Below, in pieces: positions 1 through 5,095 of a stretch of 14,194 bases of DNA; position 1 is the first letter of the stretch, and the number at the start of each line of letters is the position of its first letter. The stretch comes from Thermodesulfovibrionales bacterium (lineage in GTDB: Bacteria; Nitrospirota; Thermodesulfovibrionia; Thermodesulfovibrionales; UBA1546). The stretch covers positions 1 to 14,194 of the forward strand of contig CAKKPR010000303.1 in NCBI GenBank assembly GCA_919901705.1, read 5' to 3'. The notes under the pieces are model-generated. The model searched no databases. It worked only from the letters and a program-made list of their open reading frames with translations, and was not told where the DNA came from. A program made the translations under genes and the position numbers.

Positions 1-66
1 TCTCTAAACAAAGAATTAACTGAGCGTGTTATCGATAAAATCATTAAAATTCTTAAAAATTTTTAA
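1..66 (+). CDS. C-terminal tail of an upstream gene, possibly a DegT/DnrJ/EryC1-type aminotransferase (partial)
   Basis: Frame 1 is open from the window edge to a TAA at 64-66 and encodes 21 residues, ending in a helix rich in Ile, Lys and Leu (ELTERVIDKIIKILKNF). This resembles the usual tail of sugar-nucleotide aminotransferases of the DegT/DnrJ/EryC1 family, which often end in a stretch like 'LPLxxxLTEeeIdyIIexIkxf'. Only the tail is visible, with no catalytic lysine or PLP motif, so the assignment rests on resemblance of a short helix and is weak. The gene is unrelated to the nuo operon that follows and is separated from it by about 310 bases. Confidence 0.3.
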   Translation, partial: SLNKELTERVIDKIIKILKNF

Positions 67-250
67 AAAGGGACTTGCTTTAGGTTCAAGTCATACAACT
101 TTAGCAAGGAAACACTTTAATAAGGCGCTGAGCCTGCTGCCGCTCGGTTTCTCTCCTCGGCGAGTCCGCCTGGGTGCGGACGAGTCGCAACGACCGGATT
201 CTCCGGAGAGGAAAGAATTGCTGGAGCTATTGTACAAAACTAAAGGCTGA
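26..250 (+). pseudogene. Possible remnant of a small helical (TPR-like) protein interrupted by a repeat
   Basis: A 74-codon frame opens at a GTG with no ribosome binding site and overlaps the gene tail that ends at 66. Two parts look protein-like: an amphipathic stretch around residues 16-38 (ARKHFNKALSLLP, reminiscent of a tetratricopeptide helix) and a charged C-terminal helix (PERKELLELLYKTKG). The Arg/Gly/Pro-rich segment between them coincides with a GC-rich hairpin element at 151-210, as if a repeat had been inserted into a short coding tail. No credible start is visible. It may be a decayed gene end or chance. Confidence 0.2.
151..210. repeat. GC-rich structured repeat with nested inverted repeats
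   Basis: The outer arms CTCTCC (151-156) and GGAGAG (205-210) enclose a perfect hairpin GTCCGC (164-169), loop CTGGGT, GCGGAC (176-181). The core CTCCTCGGCGA (153-163) recurs on the other strand near 9961-9971, between nuoJ and nuoK, so this is probably a dispersed family. It stands out as GC-rich in an AT-rich surround. Confidence 0.45.
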
Positions 251-336
251 AAAAATTTCCGGCCTTGCCTTGCCCTTAATTTACAACAACTACACAGCTG
301 AACCCAGACCTAAAGTTACAGATTGATATTTTTTGC

Positions 337-366
337 TTGACAAGAATTAAGGTTTTAAAGTATAAA
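337..366 (+). promoter_or_regulatory. Sigma70-type promoter of the nuo operon
   Basis: A perfect -35 hexamer TTGACA (337-342) is followed, with an 18-base spacer, by TATAAA (361-366), a 5/6 match to the -10 consensus. Transcription would start near 372-374, only a few bases before the nuoA ATG at 377. It is the only good promoter seen upstream of the operon. Assignment is by consensus match only. Confidence 0.6.
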
Positions 367-376
367 CATTACATTT

Positions 377-748
377 ATGCCTGGAACTTATTTACCATCA
401 GATTATTTACCGATTCTAATGTTCTTGATGGTCGCAACGGCCTTCGGGATTGGTGCCCTCGTTGTCGGAATACTCTTCAGATTAAGCAGGCCGTATCCGG
501 AAAAACTCATGCCTTATGAATCAGGCAACCCGCCGGTAGGGGAACCGCGCATGAGGTTCTCTGTAAAGTTTTATATCATTGCAATGCTCTTTGTTGTGTT
601 TGACGTTGAAGCGGTTTTTCTCTATCCGTGGGCAGTGGTATTCGACAGGCTCGGGCTTTATGCTTTTATTGAAATGATTATTTTTATAATAATACTTCTC
701 GTTGGATATGTTTATGCATGGAAAAAGGAGGCATTTGTATGGGACTGA
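377..748 (+). CDS. nuoA: NADH-quinone oxidoreductase subunit A
   Basis: NuoA is a small membrane subunit of complex I that sits beside NuoH and NuoJ near the quinone site. The 123-residue product has the expected length and three membrane helices (about 9-35, 62-83 and 94-114). The family signature runs from YESGNPP (about 47-53) through RFSVKFYI to the acidic DVEAVFLYPWA segment, and the tail KKEAFVWD is typical. The ATG at 377 matches the usual start of the family. It has no Shine-Dalgarno sequence, and the promoter at 337-366 would begin the mRNA only about 3-5 bases upstream, so translation is probably leaderless. The stop codon overlaps the nuoB start by 10 bases, indicating translational coupling. 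Confidence 0.96.
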   Translation: MPGTYLPSDYLPILMFLMVATAFGIGALVVGILFRLSRPYPEKLMPYESGNPPVGEPRMRFSVKFYIIAMLFVVFDVEAVFLYPWAVVFDRLGLYAFIEMIIFIIILLVGYVYAWKKEAFVWD

Positions 749-1266
749 TAACCACGACTTTTTCCCCGTCGCTTGTTGAGGTTGAGGAAGGCACAAAGAT
801 ACTTGCGCCGAATATCATAATCACCTCTTTCGACAAGTTAATTAACTGGGGAAGAAGTTCATCTTTGTGGCCTGTCACATTCGGCCTTGCCTGATGCGCC
901 ATTGAAATGATGACGACGGGATCGTCACACTATGACCTGGACAGGATGGGAATTATTTTCAGGGGCTCGCCGAGGCAGGCAGATTTTATGATTGTTGCAG
1001 GGACAGTAACAAAAAAGATGTCCCAGATAGTAAGAAGGGTCTATGACCAGATGCCTGAGCCGAGGTATGTAATATCCATGGGAAGCTGCGCATGCAGCGG
1101 AGGCATATTCAATACATACAGCACAGTGCAGGGGTGCGACAGTTTTGTCCCTGTGGATGTTTATATTCCCGGCTGCCCTCCGCGGCCAGAGGCTTTGCTC
1201 GATGGGATTATCAAGCTTCAGGAAAAGATAAAGGGAGAGCATTTCAGGTGGAGCAGATGGAGATGA
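739..1266 (+). CDS. nuoB: NADH-quinone oxidoreductase subunit B with in-frame TGA at an N2 cluster cysteine (candidate selenoprotein)
   Basis: NuoB carries cluster N2, the last [4Fe-4S] centre before quinone. The ATG at 739 follows a strong Shine-Dalgarno (AAGGAGG, 725-731, 7-base spacing) and overlaps nuoA. The frame reads to 1266 with one in-frame TGA at 892-894, codon 52, giving 175 residues. The sequence around it is ordinary NuoB: LWPVTFGLA, then TGA, then CAIEMM. Families normally have two adjacent cysteines (CC) here, so TGA replaces the first. The partner Cys53 and the other two N2 ligands, Cys117 (MGSCACSGG) and Cys146 (YIPGCPPRPEAL), are present. A SECIS-like hairpin follows at 911-927. 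Best reading: selenocysteine at position 52. Alternatives are a base error (TGC or TGT to TGA) or a nonsense mutation. The downstream ATG at 907 has no ribosome binding site and would lack half of N2, so it is not a credible separate start. Confidence 0.93.
892..927 (+). promoter_or_regulatory. Candidate selenocysteine UGA codon with bacterial SECIS-like hairpin
   Basis: The in-frame TGA (892-894) is followed after 16 bases by TGACGA (911-916), loop CGGGA (917-921) and TCGTCA (922-927): a perfect 6-bp stem with a 5-base loop. Known bacterial SECIS elements lie inside the reading frame just after the UGA, as a short stem with a small apical loop that has a G in its first two positions, roughly 16-37 bases from the UGA. 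Here loop G918 meets that description. The stem is built from ACG-ACG and TCG-TCA codons, whereas the four other Thr codons after the TGA are all ACA. A 6-bp stem can also arise by chance. Confidence 0.45.
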
Positions 1267-1275
1267 AAATAGACC

Positions 1276-1338
1276 AGCAGAGCAATAGAACAGCAGTAAG
1301 GTTACTGCTACGCTACTGCGCTGCTGTGCTACTGCGCT
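1276..1338. repeat. Inverted repeat with short direct repeats filling the nuoB-nuoC gap
   Basis: Arms 1276-1299 and 1302-1325 are 24 bases each, with 19 of 24 positions complementary and only GG between them. The central 8 bp (AGCAGTAA/TTACTGCT) are perfect. The right side also carries a direct repeat GCTACTGCGCT at 1312-1322 and 1328-1338. No T-tract follows, so it does not look like a rho-independent terminator. It ends just before the nuoC start and could affect its translation. Confidence 0.6.
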
Positions 1339-1344
1339 AGGAAT

Positions 1345-1878
1345 ATGGAACCATTAGCAATTGCTGATAAGATTAAAGAAAAATTTCCTGATGAAGTCCT
1401 TGGCATAAAGGAATTCAGGGGACAGGTTGCTGTTACCATGAAGAAGGGCAGGATGCTTGAAATATCCAGATACCTGCACGATGAGCCTGAGCTTTATTTT
1501 GATTATCTTATTGATGTTTGCGGTGTTGATTACCTTGGGAAAAAAGACAACAGGTTTGAAGTCGTATATCATCTTTATTCAATAAAACACCGTCATGCCA
1601 TAAGAATAAAAGCAGAAGTCCCTGAGAACGACAGCAGCATTGATTCAGTCATGCCTGTATGGGTAGGCGCAAACTGGCATGAAAGGGAGTGTTATGACAT
1701 GTATGGGGTTGTGTTTAAGGGACATCCTGACTTCAGAAGAATACTTATGCCGGAGGACTGGGAAGGGCATCCGTTAAGAAAAGACTATCCTCTTAAAGGG
1801 CCTGTCAAGGAATGGCCGGGATTTCTTGATGTCCTTGACAGGGCAAAAAGGTTTAGGGAATTTGAGTGGCATGAATAA
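1345..1878 (+). CDS. nuoC: NADH-quinone oxidoreductase subunit C (30 kDa subunit)
   Basis: NuoC is a peripheral-arm subunit with no cofactor that packs against NuoD and helps shape the quinone-reducing region. The 177-residue product has the complex I 30-kDa signature at about 111-152: WHERECYDMYGVVFKGHPDF, followed by RRILMPEDWEGHPLRKDYPL. It is a stand-alone NuoC, not the NuoCD fusion of enterobacteria. The ATG at 1345 is the only conventional start after the in-frame stop at 1297-1299. Its ribosome binding site is poor (AGGA at 1339-1342, only 2 bases away), perhaps because the preceding repeat displaced a better one. A 78-base repeat-filled gap separates it from nuoB. Confidence 0.96.
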   Translation: MEPLAIADKIKEKFPDEVLGIKEFRGQVAVTMKKGRMLEISRYLHDEPELYFDYLIDVCGVDYLGKKDNRFEVVYHLYSIKHRHAIRIKAEVPENDSSIDSVMPVWVGANWHERECYDMYGVVFKGHPDFRRILMPEDWEGHPLRKDYPLKGPVKEWPGFLDVLDRAKRFREFEWHE

Positions 1879-1883
1879 AAAAG

Positions 1884-1966
1884 GATACAGGATGCAAGAT
1901 ACAGGATACACGATAAAAAATATCAGAAATCATGCATCATGCATCGTGAATCGTGAATCGTAAAAT
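1884..1966. repeat. Two opposed arrays of heptamer tandem repeats between nuoC and nuoD
   Basis: The left array is five 7-base units starting with GAT (1884-1918): GATACAG, GATGCAA, GATACAG, GATACAC, GATAAAA. After a short spacer the right array has four 7-base units ending in ATC (1932-1959): ATGCATC twice, then GTGAATC twice, followed by a degenerate GTAAAATC. The right units are near reverse complements of the left ones, so the region can fold into a long imperfect hairpin running up to the nuoD ATG. Confidence 0.65.
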
Positions 1967-1967
1967 C

Positions 1968-3158
1968 ATGGAAGACATAGAAAAAACATTTGAGACGAAA
2001 GAGTTAACTGTAAGCATGGGGCCGCAGCACCCTGCAACTCATGGTGTTCTGAGGCTTGTGCTTAACCTCGACGGTGAGACAGTTGTCAAATGCACGCCTT
2101 ATGTAGGATACCTTCACAGGGGGATTGAGAAACTCGGAGAGAACAGGACATATTTTTCTGCGCTTCCTTTAAGTGACCGGCTTGATTACATAGCCTCAAT
2201 GAACAACAATGTCGGATATGTTAATGCCGTTGAAAAGTTATTCGGCATTGAAGCGCCTGAGAGGGCAAAGTTTATCAGGACTATGGTAGCTGAGATGGGA
2301 AGGATATCAAGCCACATTATATGGCTTGGCACCCATGTTCTGGATATTGGAGCTACGACGCCATTCCTCTACGCATTCAGGGAAAGGGAAGTAATAATGG
2401 ACCTCTTCGAGATGTTATGCGGTGCAAGGCTCACAGTAAGTTATCCGAGAGTGGGCGGAGTCCGCAATGATATTTCACAGGAATTTCTTGACAGGCTTTA
2501 TGAATTTGTCCTTGATTTCCCTTCAAAGATGGATGACTATGAAACCCTTGTCACTGAAAACAGGATATGGAAGGCCAGGACAGTCGGCATAGGCGTTATT
2601 TCCGCAGAAGAAGCCATAAACTGGGGTCTTACAGGAGCAATACTCCGTGGTTCCGGAGTGGACTATGATGTGAGGAAATATGCTCCCTACGATGCATATG
2701 ACAAGGTGGACTTTGATGTGCCTATCGGCAGGAAGGGAGACTGTTACGACAGGTATCTGGTGAAGATGGGGGAAATGAGGCAGGCAAACAGGATACTAAA
2801 ACAATGCATAGAAAAACTTCCTGCAGGCCCGGTGATGGCAGATGCGCCTAAATTTACACTTCCGCCTAAAGACATGGTTTTAAAGGACATGGAGCATCTC
2901 ATCCACCAGTTTATATTGATAACTAAAGGCCCGACAGTCCCGGAGGGAGAGGTATATATGGGGACAGAGGTTCCGAAAGGCGAACTGGGATTTTATTTTG
3001 TGAGCGACGGGACAGGCAAACCTTACAGGATGAGAGTCAGGGCTCCTTCTTTTATTCATGCCTCGGTACTTCCGAGGTTGTGTGAGGGGGGACTCATTGC
3101 AGACGTTATTGCAAATATAGGGACGATAGATATTGTTCTTGGAGAATGCGACAGATAA
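1968..3158 (+). CDS. nuoD: NADH-quinone oxidoreductase subunit D (49 kDa subunit)
   Basis: NuoD forms most of the quinone-binding pocket beside N2 of NuoB and is homologous to the large subunit of [NiFe] hydrogenases. The 396-residue product has GPQHPATHG near residue 18, YLHRGIEK near 48, and a central segment with FREREVIMDLFEMLCGARLT and YPRVGGVRND. It ends in the usual IANIGTIDIVLGECDR. The quinone-site pair equivalent to His38/Tyr87 of Thermus Nqo4 appears to be present as His25 and Tyr74. I chose the ATG at 1968; a GTG at 1953 is in frame but lies inside a heptamer repeat. Neither has a clear Shine-Dalgarno. The stop overlaps nuoE. Confidence 0.96.
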   Translation: MEDIEKTFETKELTVSMGPQHPATHGVLRLVLNLDGETVVKCTPYVGYLHRGIEKLGENRTYFSALPLSDRLDYIASMNNNVGYVNAVEKLFGIEAPERAKFIRTMVAEMGRISSHIIWLGTHVLDIGATTPFLYAFREREVIMDLFEMLCGARLTVSYPRVGGVRNDISQEFLDRLYEFVLDFPSKMDDYETLVTENRIWKARTVGIGVISAEEAINWGLTGAILRGSGVDYDVRKYAPYDAYDKVDFDVPIGRKGDCYDRYLVKMGEMRQANRILKQCIEKLPAGPVMADAPKFTLPPKDMVLKDMEHLIHQFILITKGPTVPEGEVYMGTEVPKGELGFYFVSDGTGKPYRMRVRAPSFIHASVLPRLCEGGLIADVIANIGTIDIVLGECDR

Positions 3159-3622
3159 TGCTTAACGAAGCAGCCATAAAAGAACTGAATGAGATAAGGC
3201 AGAAATACCCTAATGCAAGGGCTGCGCTTTTGCCTGCTCTTTATATTGCCCAGAGGGAATTCGGGCATTTAAGTCCCGAGGCTTATGAGGCTGTTTCAGA
3301 AATTCTCGGAGTTCCAAAGGCAATTGCAAGAGGTGTTGCCACATTCTATGTAATGTATAAACATAAGCCGATGGGAAGGAATATTGTCCAGCTTTGCACA
3401 AATGTTTCGTGTATGATACTTGGCGCAGAGAAGCTTGTTGATTTTCTGAAAAATAAACATGGCCTTGAACCGGGGGGGACAACCTCTGACGGAAGATTTT
3501 CGATGGTTATAATGGAATGCATAGGAGCGTGCGGGACTGCTCCTGCAATGCTTGTGAATGATGACTTTTATGAAAATTTAACAGAAGATAATATAGTGAA
3601 GATATTGGAGAGATACAAATAG
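3158..3622 (+). CDS. nuoE: NADH-quinone oxidoreductase subunit E (24 kDa subunit)
   Basis: NuoE carries the [2Fe-2S] cluster N1a next to the FMN of NuoF. The 154-residue thioredoxin-like product has all four ligands in the family pattern: Cys80 and Cys85 in LCTNVSC, and Cys121 and Cys125 in CIGACG. The N-terminal helical region (ALLPALYIAQREFGHLS) is typical. The ATG at 3158 overlaps the nuoD stop as TAATG, a classic coupling arrangement, with GGAG at 3141-3144 as a distant ribosome binding site. The ATG at 3146 would add four residues but is only one base from GGAG, so I prefer 3158. After the TAG stop comes a 70-bp palindromic repeat. Confidence 0.95.
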   Translation: MLNEAAIKELNEIRQKYPNARAALLPALYIAQREFGHLSPEAYEAVSEILGVPKAIARGVATFYVMYKHKPMGRNIVQLCTNVSCMILGAEKLVDFLKNKHGLEPGGTTSDGRFSMVIMECIGACGTAPAMLVNDDFYENLTEDNIVKILERYK

Positions 3623-3625
3623 ATA

Positions 3626-3695
3626 TGTCATTGCGAGGAACGATAGTGACGAAGCAATCTAAAAGAGAGATTGCCACGCTACGCTCGCAATGACA
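3626..3695. repeat. Palindromic repeat, family 1 copy A (nuoE-nuoF gap)
   Basis: Perfect 12-bp terminal inverted repeats TGTCATTGCGAG (3626-3637) and CTCGCAATGACA (3684-3695) bound the element, with an inner inverted pair GCAATCT/AGATTGC. It is the shortest copy and lacks the GTCCCGATA/TATCGGGAC hairpin of the others. Its right end supplies an ATG (3690) in frame with nuoF. It is probably a non-autonomous, MITE- or REP-like element; it carries no coding capacity of its own. Confidence 0.85.
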
Positions 3696-3725
3696 AGAAA
3701 AGGTTTACTGAACGAGTTTAAGGAC

Positions 3726-4985
3726 ATGGAAAAAGTACTTTTAAAAAACATAGAAAACCCTAACTCGGCTGATATTAATGAGTATAAGAAAGCCGGGGGT
3801 TACAGCAGTCTTCCAAAGGCCCTCGAAAGGCAGCCCAAGGAGATTATCGAGGAAGTGAAAAAAGCAGGGCTGAGGGGACGCGGAGGCGCAGGCTTTCCTG
3901 TTGCGATGAAATGGACCTTTGCATCTGCAGACCCCAAATTTCCAAAATATCTTCTCTGTAACGCTGATGAAGGGGAGCCGGGGACCTTTAAGGACCGGCC
4001 GATACTTGAAAAAAATCCCCATCTTCTCATTGAGGGCATGGCAATATCCGGTTATGCGCTTGGAGCAGAATACGGATACATATACCTCAGGGGTGAATAT
4101 CCCGAGGCAAAAAATATTCTTAACAGGGCAATCAAGCAGGCAAATGATAATGGTTTTCTGGGAGACAATATTTTAGGCAAGGGGATTAAATTCCATCTTG
4201 CTGTACATCAGGGAGCCGGCGCATATATATGCGGAGAGGAAACTGCTTTAATAGAATCACTTGAAGGAGACAAGGGACAGCCGAGGATTAAGCCTCCGTT
4301 CCCGGTTAATGTCGGAGTATTTGCAAAACCTACAGTAGTAAATAATGTCGAAACACTTTCCAATATTCCTTATATTATCGAAATCGGAGGAGATGCCTAT
4401 TCAAAGATAGGAACCACTGACTGTCCGGGGCCAAAGCTTTATTGCGTCAGCGGGCATGTTGAAAAACCAGGTGTATATGAATTGCCTATGGGTACAATCC
4501 TCCGGGATATTATCTACACTCACTGCGGCGGGATAAAGGGCGGCAAGAAACTCAAGGCAGTTATTCCTGGCGGCGCTACAACGCCGGTTCTTCCTCCTGA
4601 CAAGATAGACTGCCCCATGGACTTTGTTAATATGCCCAAGCACGGCAGTATGCTCGGCTCTGGCGCTGTGATAGTCATGGATGAGAGTGTATGCCTTGTG
4701 AAAGTATGTTACAGGATATTAAAGTTTCTTGAACATGAATCATGCGGCAAGTGCACTCCATGCCGTGAAGGGACAGGATGGTTGAGGAACATTCTTGGAA
4801 GGGTAGAGAGCGGAGAAGGGATAGAAGGAGACATAGATTTGATGCTCTCTGTTTCCGGCAATATGATGGGCAAGACATTCTGCCCGCTGGGAGATGGAGC
4901 AGCATCTGTTGTGCAAAATTTTATAAAACATTTCAGGCCTGAATTTGAGGAACACATAAAAAATGCGAAATGCAGATTTAAATAG
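3726..4985 (+). CDS. nuoF: NADH-quinone oxidoreductase subunit F (51 kDa, NADH/FMN-binding)
   Basis: NuoF oxidises NADH with FMN and passes electrons to cluster N3. In the 419-residue product the NADH/FMN signature is GLRGRGGAGFP (about 48-58), followed by CNADEGEPGTFKDR (78-91) and the glycine-rich GAGAYICGEETAL (164-176). The N3 [4Fe-4S] ligands are Cys340, Cys343 and Cys346 in ESCGKCTPCREG, plus Cys386 in CPLGDGAA. I place the start at ATG 3726 (MEKVLLKNI), which matches family N-termini and has a weak GAG 9 bases upstream. The frame extends to ATG 3690, which is part of the preceding repeat and would add 12 residues; that longer form cannot be ruled out. Confidence 0.96.
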   Translation: MEKVLLKNIENPNSADINEYKKAGGYSSLPKALERQPKEIIEEVKKAGLRGRGGAGFPVAMKWTFASADPKFPKYLLCNADEGEPGTFKDRPILEKNPHLLIEGMAISGYALGAEYGYIYLRGEYPEAKNILNRAIKQANDNGFLGDNILGKGIKFHLAVHQGAGAYICGEETALIESLEGDKGQPRIKPPFPVNVGVFAKPTVVNNVETLSNIPYIIEIGGDAYSKIGTTDCPGPKLYCVSGHVEKPGVYELPMGTILRDIIYTHCGGIKGGKKLKAVIPGGATTPVLPPDKIDCPMDFVNMPKHGSMLGSGAVIVMDESVCLVKVCYRILKFLEHESCGKCTPCREGTGWLRNILGRVESGEGIEGDIDLMLSVSGNMMGKTFCPLGDGAASVVQNFIKHFRPEFEEHIKNAKCRFK

Positions 4986-4997
4986 AATATGTTTTTA

Positions 4998-5080
4998 TGT
5001 CATTGCGAGGAGTCCCGATATTATCGGGACGACGTGGCAATCTAAAACAATGAGATTGCTTCGTTTCACTCGCAATGACA
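4998..5080. repeat. Palindromic repeat, family 1 copy B (nuoF-nuoG gap)
   Basis: Terminal inverted repeats TGTCATTGCGAG (4998-5009) and CTCGCAATGACA (5069-5080) enclose an inner hairpin GTCCCGATA (5012-5020)/TATCGGGAC (5022-5030) and a GCAATCT/AGATTGC pair. Its right end again provides an ATG (5075) in frame with the following gene, nuoG. Confidence 0.88.
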
Positions 5081-5095
5081 ATCCAAGATAAAACG

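Noticed and set aside
67..336. tRNA or other structured RNA gene upstream of nuoA
   Set aside because: The GC-rich hairpins at 151-210 do not form a cloverleaf or contain the T-loop consensus, and a related core occurs near 9961-9971, so a dispersed repeat is the better explanation.
337..519. A + strand 60-codon frame starting at 337
   Set aside because: It starts within the -35 hexamer of the promoter and overlaps nuoA in another frame, with no protein-like features.
521..796. Minus-strand open frames across the operon (for example 521-796, 925-1242, 6670-7050, 12727-13296)
   Set aside because: Each lies wholly or almost wholly inside a strongly supported + strand nuo gene, has no recognisable domain, and looks like a reading-frame shadow.
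892..894. TGA as a general sense codon (Trp or Gly code variants)
   Set aside because: TGA ends nuoA, nuoB, nuoG, nuoH, nuoI, nuoJ, nuoK and nuoM at the expected protein ends, Trp is encoded by TGG throughout, and no other in-frame TGA interrupts a gene in the window.
907..1266. A separate truncated NuoB starting at ATG 907
   Set aside because: No ribosome binding site is present, it would begin after both tandem N2 cysteines, and the upstream segment from 739 is perfect NuoB with a strong ribosome binding site. The 739 start with TGA decoding explains the data better.
739..1266. nuoB as an ordinary pseudogene
   Set aside because: There is no frameshift, indel or loss of conserved residues, the gene lies in an intact operon, and the only defect is at a Cys codon. 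A point error remains possible and is stated as the main alternative.
3626..3695. Family 1 repeats as rho-independent terminators
   Set aside because: The hairpins are not followed by a T-tract on the + strand and lie inside an operon whose downstream genes lack their own recognisable promoters.
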